A program made the position numbers and the translations under genes. A DNA stretch of 64,000 nt. It comes from Winogradskyella forsetii. Its GTDB lineage: Bacteria > Bacteroidota > Bacteroidia > Flavobacteriales > Flavobacteriaceae. Of this stretch, positions 28,677-37,119 are shown piece after piece. The stretch covers positions 2,506,001-2,570,000 of the forward strand of contig NZ_CP053348.1 of the NCBI RefSeq assembly GCF_013394595.1, read 5' to 3'. The stretch's first letter is position 1. Each line of letters starts with the position of its first letter. Under the pieces are notes generated by a model. That model saw only the letters and a list, made by a program, of their open reading frames with translations. It ran no database searches and was not told the origin of the DNA.

Positions 28677-29942
28677 TTAAATAATAGTACCAGAAGGAAT
28701 AGTGGCATCTTTCTTTACCACAACGATACCTTCTTTGATAACATATGTATCTGTTTCGGCATCTTCAAGATGTTTTCCACCATTTATTCTAACGTCATCA
28801 CCAATGCGACAGTTCTTGTCAATTATAGCATTTTTAATAAAGCAACGTTCACCAATTCCCATGAGCACCTCAATCTTTTTAGACTCAATATCCTCTAAAG
28901 ATTCATATAGGTCGCTTCCCATCATATACGTATTTATAATTGTAGATTCCTTACCGATCCTAGATCTAATACCAATTACGGATTTTTCAATAGTTGCTGC
29001 ATGAATAATGCAACCTTCAGCAATGACTGCTCTATTTAAATTCGTTCCTGAGATTTTAGATGTTGGTAATATACGTGCATTTGTATACACACGATTATCC
29101 AAATCGTAAAGATTAAACTGTGGTATATCGTCCGTTAAGCCAAGGTTAGCTTCAAAAAATGAATCTATATTTCCGATGTCCGTCCAATAGCCTTCAAATG
29201 GATAACTCATCACCTTGCACTTATCGATACTCTGAGGAATGATTTCCTTTCCAAAATCAACCGTACTTTTATCTTCCATTAATTTTACAAGTAAATCCTT
29301 ATTGAATATATAAATACCTGTGGACCCTAAATATTCACGTCCATCTCGTTTCATTTCATCGCTTACCTCAGATTTCCAATTTACTATTTCTTCCAGTGAC
29401 GGTTTTTCTGTAAATGATGTGATCTTATTGGTATCGTCTGTTTTTAAAATACCAAATGACGTTCCGTCTTTGGCATTAACAGGATATGTTCCAACTGAAA
29501 TATCGGCTTTAGCTTCAATATGCGCATCAATCATTTCATTATAATCCATTTGGTATAACTGATCACCAGATAGAATTAAGGCATATTCAAAATCATGTTG
29601 TAAAAAGTGATGCATACTTTGGCGCACCGCATCAGCAGTGCCTTGAAACCATTCGCCACTGCTAATAGTTTGTTCAGCAGCCAATACATCCACAAATGCA
29701 GAACTAAAAAAACTAAAGTGATAGGTGTTTTTTATATGTTTATTTAAGGACGCCGAATTAAATTGCGTCAACACGAACATGCGTTTTATTTCCGAATTGA
29801 TACAATTTGAAATTGGAATATCCACTAATCGATATTTTCCTGCTATAGGTACGGCTGGTTTTGATCGTTTTTCGGTAAGTGGGTATAATCTTGAACCTTG
29901 ACCACCTCCAAGAATTATACTTAAGACTTTGTCGTTTATCAT
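28677..29942 (-). CDS. glgC: Glucose-1-phosphate adenylyltransferase (ADP-glucose pyrophosphorylase)
   Basis: Makes ADP-glucose from glucose-1-phosphate and ATP, the committed step of bacterial glycogen synthesis. It has 421 residues. The nucleotide-binding N-terminus (LGGGQGSRLYPLTEKRSKPA), the DQLYQMDY metal site, the sugar-phosphate-binding IIPQSIDK region and a left-handed beta-helix C-terminal domain (from about 300; GIRSRIGKESTI, NAIIDKNCRIGDDVRI) are all visible. Such enzymes are usually allosteric. It overlaps the upstream GT4 gene by 4 bp (start within the preceding stop), so the two are translationally coupled. Confidence 0.96.
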   Translation of the reverse strand: MINDKVLSIILGGGQGSRLYPLTEKRSKPAVPIAGKYRLVDIPISNCINSEIKRMFVLTQFNSASLNKHIKNTYHFSFFSSAFVDVLAAEQTISSGEWFQGTADAVRQSMHHFLQHDFEYALILSGDQLYQMDYNEMIDAHIEAKADISVGTYPVNAKDGTSFGILKTDDTNKITSFTEKPSLEEIVNWKSEVSDEMKRDGREYLGSTGIYIFNKDLLVKLMEDKSTVDFGKEIIPQSIDKCKVMSYPFEGYWTDIGNIDSFFEANLGLTDDIPQFNLYDLDNRVYTNARILPTSKISGTNLNRAVIAEGCIIHAATIEKSVIGIRSRIGKESTIINTYMMGSDLYESLEDIESKKIEVLMGIGERCFIKNAIIDKNCRIGDDVRINGGKHLEDAETDTYVIKEGIVVVKKDATIPSGTII

Positions 29943-31150
29943 TTTTTATCTATTAAAGATTTATATATAGCTTCTGTTTGTTTTGCAATGGCTCTCCAAT
30001 CGAAATAGTCTTCGACGCGTTTTCGACCGTTTTTTGCCATTCTATGTTGTAATTCCTTATCGTTAATGACTTTGTTAATTCCTGCTGCTAAATCCTTTGA
30101 AAACTGATCTGCGTTTACAGGCTCGAAGGGTGCGGATTTTTGTTGTTCTAATGCAATCAATAATCCGGTTTCTCCTTCAACCACTACCTCTTTTATGCCA
30201 CCAACAGCACTTGCTACTACTGCTGTTTCACAAGCCATGGCTTCAATGTTTATAATTCCGAACGGCTCATAAATAGAAGGACAACAAAATACATCGGCAT
30301 GAGAATAGAGTTGGATGACATCTTTTTTGTCGAGCATTTTATCAATCCACACTATATTATCCCTAGTTTTAGACGCTTCTTTTACGGCGTCTTCCATTTC
30401 TTTACCAATTTCTGGTGTATCTGGAGCACCAGCACAAAGTATTACCTGAGTGTCTTTATCAATATATTTTATGGCATTTACCAGATGAATGATTCCTTTT
30501 TGGCGTGTAATCCTGCCAACGAACAGCACATATGGTTTGTTTTTGTCAATGCCGTATTCCTCTAAAACCGATGTATCGTCAACCACAACATATTGCTCTA
30601 AATCTATACCGTTATAAACAACTTCCACTTTATGTTCATCGACATCGAAATGCTTCATCACGTCTTCTTTCGTTTCTTCCGATACCGCAATTAAACAATC
30701 TGCCATTTCAATGGCCGTTTTTTCAATCCATGACGAGGCGTCATAACCTCTTCCCAATTGTTCTCTTTTCCAAGGACGTAAAGGTTCTAAGGAATGTGTT
30801 GTCACCACTAATGGGACACCATAACACAATTTCGCTAAAATACCTGCGAAATGTGAATACCAAGTGTGGCAATGTACAATGTCTGCGTCAATGGGATCTG
30901 CACTCATTAACAAATCGGTGCTTAATGTTTTGAATATGGCTTTTAATTTGTCATCGGCATGATCAAAATCTGAATTTTCATAAGGAAACCCTTTTACACT
31001 CAAATTTTTACTAGAACTGTCCTGATCTCCAAAGGCTCGCACTTCAACTTCCATTAATTTTGCCAGTTCTCCTGCTAGATATTCAACATGTACTCCTGCT
31101 CCACCATAAACATAAGGTGGAAATTCTCGTGTAAAAAAAAGTGCCTTCAT
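29939..31150 (-). CDS. glgM: GT4 glycogen synthase / maltose-1-phosphate synthase (GlgA-Coryne/GlgM type)
   Basis: A 403-residue GT4 glycosyltransferase with N-terminal FTREFPPYVYGGAGVHVEYL, VHCHTWYSHFAG, the donor-site FVGRITRQKG and the E-x7-E motif in CPSIYEPFGIINIEAM. This is the type first described as the corynebacterial/actinobacterial form of glycogen synthase. In mycobacteria the same type (GlgM) uses ADP-glucose and glucose-1-phosphate to make maltose-1-phosphate for GlgE. With glgC directly downstream (4-bp overlap) and glgE in the same island, the GlgM role is more likely than classical GT5 GlgA, but sequence alone cannot separate the two activities. The symbol is therefore tentative. 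Confidence 0.85.
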   Translation of the reverse strand: MKALFFTREFPPYVYGGAGVHVEYLAGELAKLMEVEVRAFGDQDSSSKNLSVKGFPYENSDFDHADDKLKAIFKTLSTDLLMSADPIDADIVHCHTWYSHFAGILAKLCYGVPLVVTTHSLEPLRPWKREQLGRGYDASSWIEKTAIEMADCLIAVSEETKEDVMKHFDVDEHKVEVVYNGIDLEQYVVVDDTSVLEEYGIDKNKPYVLFVGRITRQKGIIHLVNAIKYIDKDTQVILCAGAPDTPEIGKEMEDAVKEASKTRDNIVWIDKMLDKKDVIQLYSHADVFCCPSIYEPFGIINIEAMACETAVVASAVGGIKEVVVEGETGLLIALEQQKSAPFEPVNADQFSKDLAAGINKVINDKELQHRMAKNGRKRVEDYFDWRAIAKQTEAIYKSLIDKK

Positions 31151-31390
31151 TAAGATTTTATGTAAGTTTTTGGTTGGTTTTAAGACTAACTAAATGTTTA
31201 AAACAACATTTTTTTGTTTAGACTATCAATTTACGATTAAATATTAAAATGTAAATTTAAAAGTCAATTTATTTCCTTAAAAATAAATATTATCATTAAA
31301 TTTTTCAAATTTCATAAGGAAATTAATTGTCATACACATAAAATATAATAAATAATTTAAAAAATTAAGACAATAACTTAAAAAAATACT

Positions 31391-31876
31391 ATGAAAAAAT
31401 TAATTCCGATGCTTACGATTTTTTTCCTAATAAGTTGCAATTCGTCTGCACAAAAAAAAGAGGATCAACAGAAAGAAACTTTTGAAATCACTAAAACGGA
31501 AGCGGAATGGAAAGCAGAACTTACCGATAAAGAATATTATGTGCTGAGGGAAGCTGGTACAGAGCGGCCATTTTCCAGCCCATTAAATAAAAATTACGAA
31601 AAAGGGGTTTACCATTGTGCAGCTTGTGACACGCCTTTATTTAAGAGTGAACATAAATTCGATTCTGGAACAGGCTGGCCAAGTTTTGACCGAGAGATTG
31701 AGGGCAATGTAGCCTATGGAACTGATACTAAAATTGGTTACACCAGAGATGAAGAGCATTGTGCAACTTGTGGTGGTCATTTAGGTCATGTTTTTAATGA
31801 TGGGCCTAAGGAAACCACGGGAAAGCGCCATTGTATTAATGGTGTGGCCTTGAAGTTTGTGCCAAGTGAAGAGTAG
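31391..31876 (+). CDS. msrB: Peptide-methionine (R)-S-oxide reductase, lipoprotein
   Basis: Reduces methionine-R-sulfoxide in proteins. It has 161 residues. The N-terminus is a lipoprotein signal (LTIFFLISC, lipidated Cys16), so the enzyme is exported and acts on envelope proteins. The MsrB fold shows two zinc CxxC pairs (CAAC and CATC), the GTGWPSF substrate motif, GGHLGHVF, and the catalytic Cys in KRHCINGVALKF. An exported MsrB needs an envelope electron donor, which is not encoded nearby. A weak hairpin follows the gene. Confidence 0.95.
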   Translation: MKKLIPMLTIFFLISCNSSAQKKEDQQKETFEITKTEAEWKAELTDKEYYVLREAGTERPFSSPLNKNYEKGVYHCAACDTPLFKSEHKFDSGTGWPSFDREIEGNVAYGTDTKIGYTRDEEHCATCGGHLGHVFNDGPKETTGKRHCINGVALKFVPSEE

Positions 31877-31885
31877 AACAATTTC

Positions 31886-31905
31886 CCAAAGTTAGGACAA
31901 CTTGG
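31886..31905 (+). terminator. Weak hairpin after msrB
   Basis: CCAAAGTT and AACTTGG pair with one bulged A around a 5-nt loop, followed by TTTTA. It is a plausible but weak intrinsic terminator. Confidence 0.4.
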
Positions 31906-31970
31906 TTTTATCATTAATTTTTTATAGCTTAAGAGGCTTTATAAATGAAATTCCATAAACACTACTGAAA

Positions 31971-32228
31971 ATGAGTTTGAATAACATAAAATCGGAAATA
32001 GAAAACTATGTCAATTCTTCCAATCTTACAGAATTACAGGTCGTAGAACGATTACAGGACTTTTACTTCAATAAAAAAGTAAATGAAAATTTAAAGCCCT
32101 ACAAAAAAGGGCATAAAAAAGTGAGCGAAATTACAAAAGATTTAAAAATCTCACCTCGGAAATTCTATGCCATATTAAAGAAGAAAAATATAGAACATAA
32201 AATTTACAACAAATCAAAAACGGAATAA
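31971..32228 (+). CDS. Small hypothetical basic protein
   Basis: An 85-residue protein I do not recognise. The N-terminal half is helical and polar; the C-terminal half is basic, and KVSEITKDLKISPRKFYAIL reads like a helix-turn-helix segment, so DNA binding is possible. No signal peptide is seen. It lies 2 bp before the DinB-like gene on the same strand and is probably co-transcribed with it. The frame uses ordinary codons and has an ATG start, which supports it being real. Confidence 0.6.
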   Translation: MSLNNIKSEIENYVNSSNLTELQVVERLQDFYFNKKVNENLKPYKKGHKKVSEITKDLKISPRKFYAILKKKNIEHKIYNKSKTE

Positions 32229-32230
32229 AA

Positions 32231-32803
32231 ATGAGACCTGTTTGTAGTATGAATAATTCTTACCTCAATAGTGCAATTAAACAATTTGAATACTATAAAT
32301 CCCTTGGCGATAAAACCATTGACCGACTTACGATTGAAGAGTTAAAAAAGGAGTTTGCTGAAGATTCCAATTCTATAGCGATAATAGTAAAACATATTGC
32401 AGGCAACATGCTTAGTCGCTGGACTAATTTTTTAACGGAAGATGGCGAAAAAGAATGGCGACAACGTGATGAAGAATTTATTGAAAATTTCAAATCGAAA
32501 GATGACTTGTTAGACGCTTGGAATAAAGGTTGGATTTGCTTATTTAACGCTATTAAACCGTTAAATTCAACTGATTTAGAGAATGTTATTTACATTAGAA
32601 ATCAAGGCCATTCAGTAACCGAAGCCATACATAGACAAATGATGCATTATGCCTACCACGTTGGTCAAATGGTACTTATTGGCAAATTGATTAAAGGTAG
32701 CAATTGGGAAAGCCTATCCATCGCTAAAGGCCAATCCAAAATTTACAATAAAGCTAAATTCGAAAAGGACATAAGCCGAAAACACTTTACCGATGACTTT
32801 TAA
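32231..32803 (+). CDS. DinB-like protein (DUF1572 type)
   Basis: A 190-residue putative metal-binding four-helix-bundle protein of the DinB/YfiT group. Candidate metal ligands are His in VKHIAGNM and the two in MMHYAYHVGQM. WTNFLTEDGEKEWRQRDEEF and HVGQMVLIGKL are typical of the DUF1572 branch. Members are proposed thiol-dependent transferases or stress proteins; the reaction is not known. It begins 2 bp after the preceding stop. A second ATG at 32249 (MNNSYLNS) fits the family's usual N-terminus better and may be the true start. A bidirectional terminator follows. Confidence 0.85.
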   Translation: MRPVCSMNNSYLNSAIKQFEYYKSLGDKTIDRLTIEELKKEFAEDSNSIAIIVKHIAGNMLSRWTNFLTEDGEKEWRQRDEEFIENFKSKDDLLDAWNKGWICLFNAIKPLNSTDLENVIYIRNQGHSVTEAIHRQMMHYAYHVGQMVLIGKLIKGSNWESLSIAKGQSKIYNKAKFEKDISRKHFTDDF

Positions 32804-32812
32804 AAAAAAAAG

Positions 32813-32843
32813 ATCATTTGACAATAGCCAAATGATTTTTTTT
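32813..32843. terminator. Bidirectional terminator between convergent genes
   Basis: An 8-bp core stem (ATCATTTG with CAAATGAT), an 8-nt loop, flanking A- and T-runs that lengthen the stem and provide U-tracts on both strands. Confidence 0.8.
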
Positions 32844-32865
32844 CATATTCTGTGATTTAATGAGT

Positions 32866-33438
32866 TTACTTTTTGTAAACTACATTTGCGTTTTTAACTG
32901 CATCGTCAAGATCGTTCATGGTATCGACATAAGTGTAATTATTGTTAAATGCACGATCCACTTTTTTTCCTACAATGATATGTTTTACATCAAGATCTGG
33001 CGCATTTATTTCAACCTGATCTTGGATTCTCATTGTTTTTCCATCTAAGTCGGTGTCCAGCTCTTCTAGTGTGGAAATAACATACAATCTGTTTTGACTA
33101 GCTCTGATTTCCTGAATCTCGATATCATGCTCATTCCCGGAAATCTCAGCTTCTACCGTAATTGATCTTTCCATTTTTTCTTCGCCAGGCATATCAAAAT
33201 CCAAATAAGGGACTTCAACTTCCTCTTCTTCCATCACAACTACAACTTTTGGAATCTCCACCATTTTGGTTTTGGTTCCAACATCTATATCTGCCCATTC
33301 TACATCGTATTCAGGAAGTTCTCCCATGTCTCCATCAACGTCTACGTCTACAGTTGGTAATTCTCCACCTTCTTCTTTATCCATTTTGCAACCTACAGTA
33401 AGTAAGGCCACAAATAATACTAATACTAATTTTTTCAT
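32866..33438 (-). CDS. Hypothetical acidic lipoprotein
   Basis: A 190-residue protein with a clear lipoprotein signal (LLTVGC, lipidated Cys17). The mature N-terminal half is very acidic and repetitive, alternating Val with Asp/Glu (TVDVDVDGDMGELPEYDVEW; MEEEEVEVPYLDF). The C-terminal half (about 110-190) looks folded, with VISTLEELDTDLDGKTMRI and VDTMNDLDDAVKNANVVYK. I recognise no family. Single gene, convergent with the DinB-like gene. Confidence 0.75.
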   Translation of the reverse strand: MKKLVLVLFVALLTVGCKMDKEEGGELPTVDVDVDGDMGELPEYDVEWADIDVGTKTKMVEIPKVVVVMEEEEVEVPYLDFDMPGEEKMERSITVEAEISGNEHDIEIQEIRASQNRLYVISTLEELDTDLDGKTMRIQDQVEINAPDLDVKHIIVGKKVDRAFNNNYTYVDTMNDLDDAVKNANVVYKK

Positions 33439-33768
33439 TATAAAATATTTTTGATTTTTAATTGGTTAAGGTTAATAACTTTTATATAACCTGCTATGAT
33501 GACAATATACCATGAGATTACCATTGTTCTTGACGCAATCAAATTTAACATTTGTTCATTTGCTGATTAAGATGATTGCGATGCATTGGAAATAGAATTC
33601 TAGTGTAGGAATTGATATTTCAGAAGTCATTGGTTTTAATTTCAAATTGAAACTTAGAAATGCATTTTACGCTAATCCAATTATAGATTTGCTTTTTCTA
33701 AGGTCATTAATGTGAATTGAATTTCATATTTTTGTAACTTCAAAAATTCAACTAAAAACACCTTATTC
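33439..33768. other. Intergenic region upstream of lpdA
   Basis: A 330-bp AT-rich gap between the divergent lipoprotein and lpdA genes. The only feature I can support is a TAnnTTTG box near its right end. I see no small gene, tRNA or strong hairpin in it. Confidence 0.5.
33727..33734 (+). promoter_or_regulatory. Candidate -7 box (TATTTTTG) of lpdA
   Basis: Matches the Bacteroidota primary sigma factor -7 consensus TAnnTTTG and lies 34 bp before the lpdA ATG. No well-spaced -33 TTG is obvious. Confidence 0.45.
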
Positions 33769-35145
33769 ATGAGTAAATACGATATTATAGTATTAGGAAG
33801 TGGTCCTGGAGGCTACGTAACTGCAATTAGAGCATCACAATTAGGATTTAAAACTGCTGTTGTAGAAAAGGAAAGTCTTGGTGGCGTATGCTTAAATTGG
33901 GGTTGTATTCCAACCAAAGCCCTTTTAAAATCTGCTCAAGTTTTTGAATACCTTAAACATGCTGAAGATTACGGGCTAAAAGTGAAAGATCCAGAGTATG
34001 ATTTTGATGCGATTATAAAGCGTAGTCGTGGTGTGGCAGAAGGTATGAGTGGTGGTGTTAAGTTTTTAATGAAGAAAAATAAAATCGATGTCATTGAAGG
34101 TTTCGGAAAATTGAAAACCGGTAAGAAAATTGATGTTGACGGCAAAGAATATTCAGCAGACCATATTATAATAGCGACAGGAGCACGCTCACGTGAATTA
34201 CCGAGTTTACCGCAAGATGGTAAAAAAGTGATTGGTTACAGAAAAGCGATGAGTTTAGAAACGCAACCGAAGAAAATGATTGTTGTGGGTTCTGGAGCCA
34301 TTGGTGTTGAATTTGCTTATTTCTATAATTCGTTAGGAACTGAAGTTACCATAGTAGAGTTCTTAGACAAAATTGTGCCTGTTGAAGATGATGAAGTGTC
34401 TAAACAATTAGAACGTAGTTTTAAAAAATCTGGAATTAAAATCATGACATCTGCAGAAGTAACTTCTGTTGACACCTCTGGAAAAGGAGTAAAAGCTACG
34501 GTAAAAACTAAAAAAGGAGAAGAAATACTAGAAGCCGATATTGTATTATCTGCTGTTGGTATTAAATCTAATATCGAAAATATTGGCTTAGAAGATGTTG
34601 GTATTGCTGTTGACAGAGATAAAATTTTGGTTAACGATTTTTACCAAACCAACATTCCTGGTTATTATGCCATAGGAGATGTTACGCCTGGACAAGCTTT
34701 AGCTCACGTGGCGTCAGCTGAAGGAATTCTTTGTGTAGAGAAAATTGCAGGTCAACATGTGGAAGCTTTGGATTATGGAAACATTCCAGGTTGTACCTAT
34801 TGTTCTCCGGAAATCGCTTCAGTCGGTTTAACGGAAGAACAGGCTAAAGCCAAAGGTTTAGATATAAAAGTTGGTAAATTTCCGTTTTCGGCATCTGGAA
34901 AAGCAAGTGCTAGTGGCGCAAAAGACGGTTTTGTAAAAGTGATTTTTGACGCTAAATATGGCGAATGGTTAGGTTGCCACATGATTGGTGCTGGTGTTAC
35001 CGATATGATTGCCGAAGCTGTTTTAGGTCGAAAATTAGAAACCACTGGACATGAAGTCTTAAAAGCAGTACATCCACATCCTACTATGAGTGAAGCGGTA
35101 ATGGAAGCTGTTGCTGCGGCTTATGATGAGGTTATACATCTTTAA
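33769..35145 (+). CDS. lpdA: Dihydrolipoyl dehydrogenase
   Basis: The E3 flavoprotein that reoxidises dihydrolipoamide of the 2-oxoacid dehydrogenase complexes and glycine cleavage system with NAD+. It has 458 residues. The FAD-binding GxGxxG is at 10-15 (GSGPGG), the redox disulfide is C41-C46 in GGVCLNWGCIPTK, the NAD-binding motif is VGSGAIGVEFA, and the catalytic His-Glu pair is in HPHPTMSEAVMEA. No E1 or E2 genes are adjacent. A strong terminator follows. Confidence 0.96.
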   Translation: MSKYDIIVLGSGPGGYVTAIRASQLGFKTAVVEKESLGGVCLNWGCIPTKALLKSAQVFEYLKHAEDYGLKVKDPEYDFDAIIKRSRGVAEGMSGGVKFLMKKNKIDVIEGFGKLKTGKKIDVDGKEYSADHIIIATGARSRELPSLPQDGKKVIGYRKAMSLETQPKKMIVVGSGAIGVEFAYFYNSLGTEVTIVEFLDKIVPVEDDEVSKQLERSFKKSGIKIMTSAEVTSVDTSGKGVKATVKTKKGEEILEADIVLSAVGIKSNIENIGLEDVGIAVDRDKILVNDFYQTNIPGYYAIGDVTPGQALAHVASAEGILCVEKIAGQHVEALDYGNIPGCTYCSPEIASVGLTEEQAKAKGLDIKVGKFPFSASGKASASGAKDGFVKVIFDAKYGEWLGCHMIGAGVTDMIAEAVLGRKLETTGHEVLKAVHPHPTMSEAVMEAVAAAYDEVIHL

Positions 35146-35160
35146 GCTAGAAGCTAGAAG
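35144..35160 (+). repeat. Short heptamer repeat (AAGCTAG x2 + AAG)
   Basis: Two tandem copies of AAGCTAG plus a third AAG overlap and follow the lpdA stop. It shares the 7-bp AAGNNNN layout of the larger arrays near 60.2 kb and 61.7 kb. Confidence 0.5.
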
Positions 35161-35170
35161 TAAAATATTC

Positions 35171-35202
35171 AAAATGCGATTCAGAATTGAATCGCATTTT
35201 TT
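35171..35202 (+). terminator. Rho-independent terminator of lpdA
   Basis: A 13-bp perfect stem (AAAATGCGATTCA with TGAATCGCATTTT), 4-nt loop and following T-run. Confidence 0.85.
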
Positions 35203-35257
35203 AATTTTTTTATTTTAGTTCTAACCCCTAATTATTATTGAAGGGTAGTATTGAATT

Positions 35258-35734
35258 TTACAATTTGAGTGCCAAACCTAAAAATAAAATATTTGGCGAA
35301 AGTTCCTCAAAACCAATTGTGTATTTCATATGCGCACTAAGATTGGATAGAAAATCGTAATCTAAACTTAGATCTGCCCTCACTTTAAATTTCCTATTTA
35401 AAAAATCGGGAAAATAATTTAAACTTGGGCCAATAAGAATATGGAAATTATAAATAATATCATATTTTAAGTACATTGGCGCATTAATAAATTCATAGTC
35501 CCCTACGCCTTTGTACAACAATTCTGGTTGAAAATGAAAGCCGTTATCAATTTTAAAATCCACAAAAATTCCGCCATAATAACCTATTTCAGTTTCTGGA
35601 TTATTTCCGAATTTGCCTTCATCAACTTTAAAAAAAGTAATATTAAGTCCACCCTTAACTCCAAATTCAGTTTGTGCCGACAAATATGTTCCGCCAAACA
35701 TTAAGCATATTAGTATTAAATAGTTTTTCATCAT
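35258..35734 (-). CDS. Small outer-membrane beta-barrel protein
   Basis: About 158 residues with a signal peptide (LILICLMFGGTYLSAQ) followed by alternating amphipathic strands (TEFGVKGGLNI, FHFQPELLYKG, NFHILIGPSLNYF) and a C-terminal aromatic/hydrophobic strand ending FLGLALKL. This is the porin-like/OmpA-like eight-strand barrel type common in Bacteroidota; ligand and role are unknown. A longer frame from 35740 would start with TTG; ATG 35734, two bases after the aroQ stop, is preferred. It is probably co-transcribed with aroQ. Confidence 0.82.
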   Translation of the reverse strand: MMKNYLILICLMFGGTYLSAQTEFGVKGGLNITFFKVDEGKFGNNPETEIGYYGGIFVDFKIDNGFHFQPELLYKGVGDYEFINAPMYLKYDIIYNFHILIGPSLNYFPDFLNRKFKVRADLSLDYDFLSNLSAHMKYTIGFEELSPNILFLGLALKL

Positions 35735-35736
35735 GG

Positions 35737-36159
35737 TCAATTTTTCATAAAACTCTCAATTGCCAATTCATAACTTAATAGTCCAAAACCTAAAATAACA
35801 CCTTTAGCATTTGGAGAAATAAATGATTTATGCCTAAATTTTTCTCTTGAAAAGGTATTGGAAATATGAACTTCCACAACAGGTGTAGTAATCGCTTTAA
35901 CCGCATCACCAATGCCAACAGAAGTATGTGTGTAAGCCGCAGCATTTAAAATAACACCATCATATGAGAATCCTACTTCTTGGATTTTATCAATAATTTC
36001 ACCTTCGATATTAGACTGAAAATGCTCAAGGGATACATTTGGATATTTTTTAACTATGGAATCGTAAAATTCGGTAAAAGTTAAATTACCATATATATTG
36101 GTTTCGCGCTTTCCTAGCAAATTAAGATTAGGACCGTTGATGATGATTAATTTTTTCAT
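35737..36159 (-). CDS. aroQ: 3-dehydroquinate dehydratase, type II
   Basis: Converts 3-dehydroquinate to 3-dehydroshikimate in the shikimate pathway; a dodecameric cytoplasmic enzyme. About 140 residues from the ATG at 36159, starting KKLIIINGPNLNLLGKRE, which is the family's normal N-terminus; the longer frame from 36189 adds ten unrelated residues. The catalytic Tyr is in NIYG, the flexible-loop Arg in GKRE, and the His in VEVHISN. The QSNIEGEIIDKIQ and YTHTSVGIGDA motifs are present. It is divergent from xerD across two barrel genes and couples to the small barrel gene downstream. Confidence 0.95.
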   Translation of the reverse strand: MKKLIIINGPNLNLLGKRETNIYGNLTFTEFYDSIVKKYPNVSLEHFQSNIEGEIIDKIQEVGFSYDGVILNAAAYTHTSVGIGDAVKAITTPVVEVHISNTFSREKFRHKSFISPNAKGVILGFGLLSYELAIESFMKN

Positions 36160-36283
36160 GTATCTGATTATGTTATTTTTTTGCCACATGCAATTCGTTC
36201 ATTGAACATGGGTATAAATATAATCGTTTTGTCTTTTGCTTAGTTCATGAATTAAATATATTAAAATATAGGCATAAAAAAAA

Positions 36284-36301
36284 CCGAAGTAATTACTTCG
36301 G
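36284..36301 (-). terminator. Terminator of the barrel gene at 36332
   Basis: A perfect 18-bp palindrome (CCGAAGTAATTACTTCGG) followed on the minus strand by eight T. Confidence 0.85.
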
Positions 36302-36331
36302 CTTTTCTATGCTTGTAATATTTATTATCTC

Positions 36332-36952
36332 TTAGAACTTGAATAAGATTCCGAAAGCAGCGTTACCACCAAAAGGATTAGCAACATCACCAAAACCTAA
36401 GTTGAATTCTGATACAGCTTCTGCACCGTCAACGTCTGCCTTAGCAGTGGTGAAAGATAATACATTCTTTAAACCGAAAGATAAAGCGATCTTTTCAGTT
36501 ACAAAATAGTTGATACCTAAATCTAAACCAGCTCCGATAGCATTTACTTTGAAATCGTTTAGTTTATCATTTTGGCTAGCATAACCAACACCAAACTCAG
36601 TGTAAGTTTTAAAACGCTCACCTAAATCCAAAAAGTAATAACGAGCAAAAGCGCCAACACCAAAACCAGAATTATCTGCAGTATCAGTTCCTGCAAATTC
36701 TTCTTTAGAAGACATAAAAGATAATTCACCTCCAATAGCTAAATCTTCGCTAATGAAATAGCCTAGTTTTGGACTGATATTAAAGCTAGAAGTTTTTTCT
36801 TCATTGTTTTTATCATTTTCACTGTTAAAACCAATCATACCTTCTAAAAAGATATCACCTTCAGAAAAACCAAAAGTCTTAGCTTCTTCTTGTGCACTAA
36901 CACTTGCAAATCCTAATACTGCAACTGCAGCTGTAAATAATAATTTTTTCAT
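36332..36952 (-). CDS. Outer-membrane beta-barrel protein
   Basis: About 206 residues from the ATG at 36952, with a signal peptide (LLFTAAVAVLGFASVSAQ) and a barrel of about eight strands: FNISPKLGYFISEDLAIGGE, FGVGAFARYYF, YTEFGVGYAS, GLDLGINYFVTEKIALSFGL, ending FGGNAAFGILFKF with the terminal Phe expected for BAM recognition. It resembles the next barrel gene in layout. ATG 36967 is also possible but adds MKTQI ahead of the signal peptide. It has its own terminator, so it is probably monocistronic. Ligand unknown. Confidence 0.85.
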   Translation of the reverse strand: MKKLLFTAAVAVLGFASVSAQEEAKTFGFSEGDIFLEGMIGFNSENDKNNEEKTSSFNISPKLGYFISEDLAIGGELSFMSSKEEFAGTDTADNSGFGVGAFARYYFLDLGERFKTYTEFGVGYASQNDKLNDFKVNAIGAGLDLGINYFVTEKIALSFGLKNVLSFTTAKADVDGAEAVSEFNLGFGDVANPFGGNAAFGILFKF

Positions 36953-37075
36953 AATTTGAGTTTTCATTTTTAATTAATTTGGTCGGCAAATGTAGAGTTT
37001 TGACTTGAACTAAAAATCGAAAATATGTTAATGTTTTTGGTAATTTAACGATGATATGTGTTTTTAAACAAAAAA

Positions 37076-37096
37076 AAAGAGGCTACCAGCCTCTTT
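37076..37096 (-). terminator. Terminator of the barrel gene at 37120
   Basis: A 9-bp stem (AAAGAGGCT with AGCCTCTTT) with a 3-nt loop, followed on the minus strand by a T-run. Confidence 0.85.
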
Positions 37097-37119
37097 AATT
37101 CATTTATATTTTTACTGTT

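Noticed and set aside
30532-30933. 133-codon open frame antisense to the GT4 synthase
   Set aside because: Shadow of a strongly conserved gene; composition is unlike neighbours.
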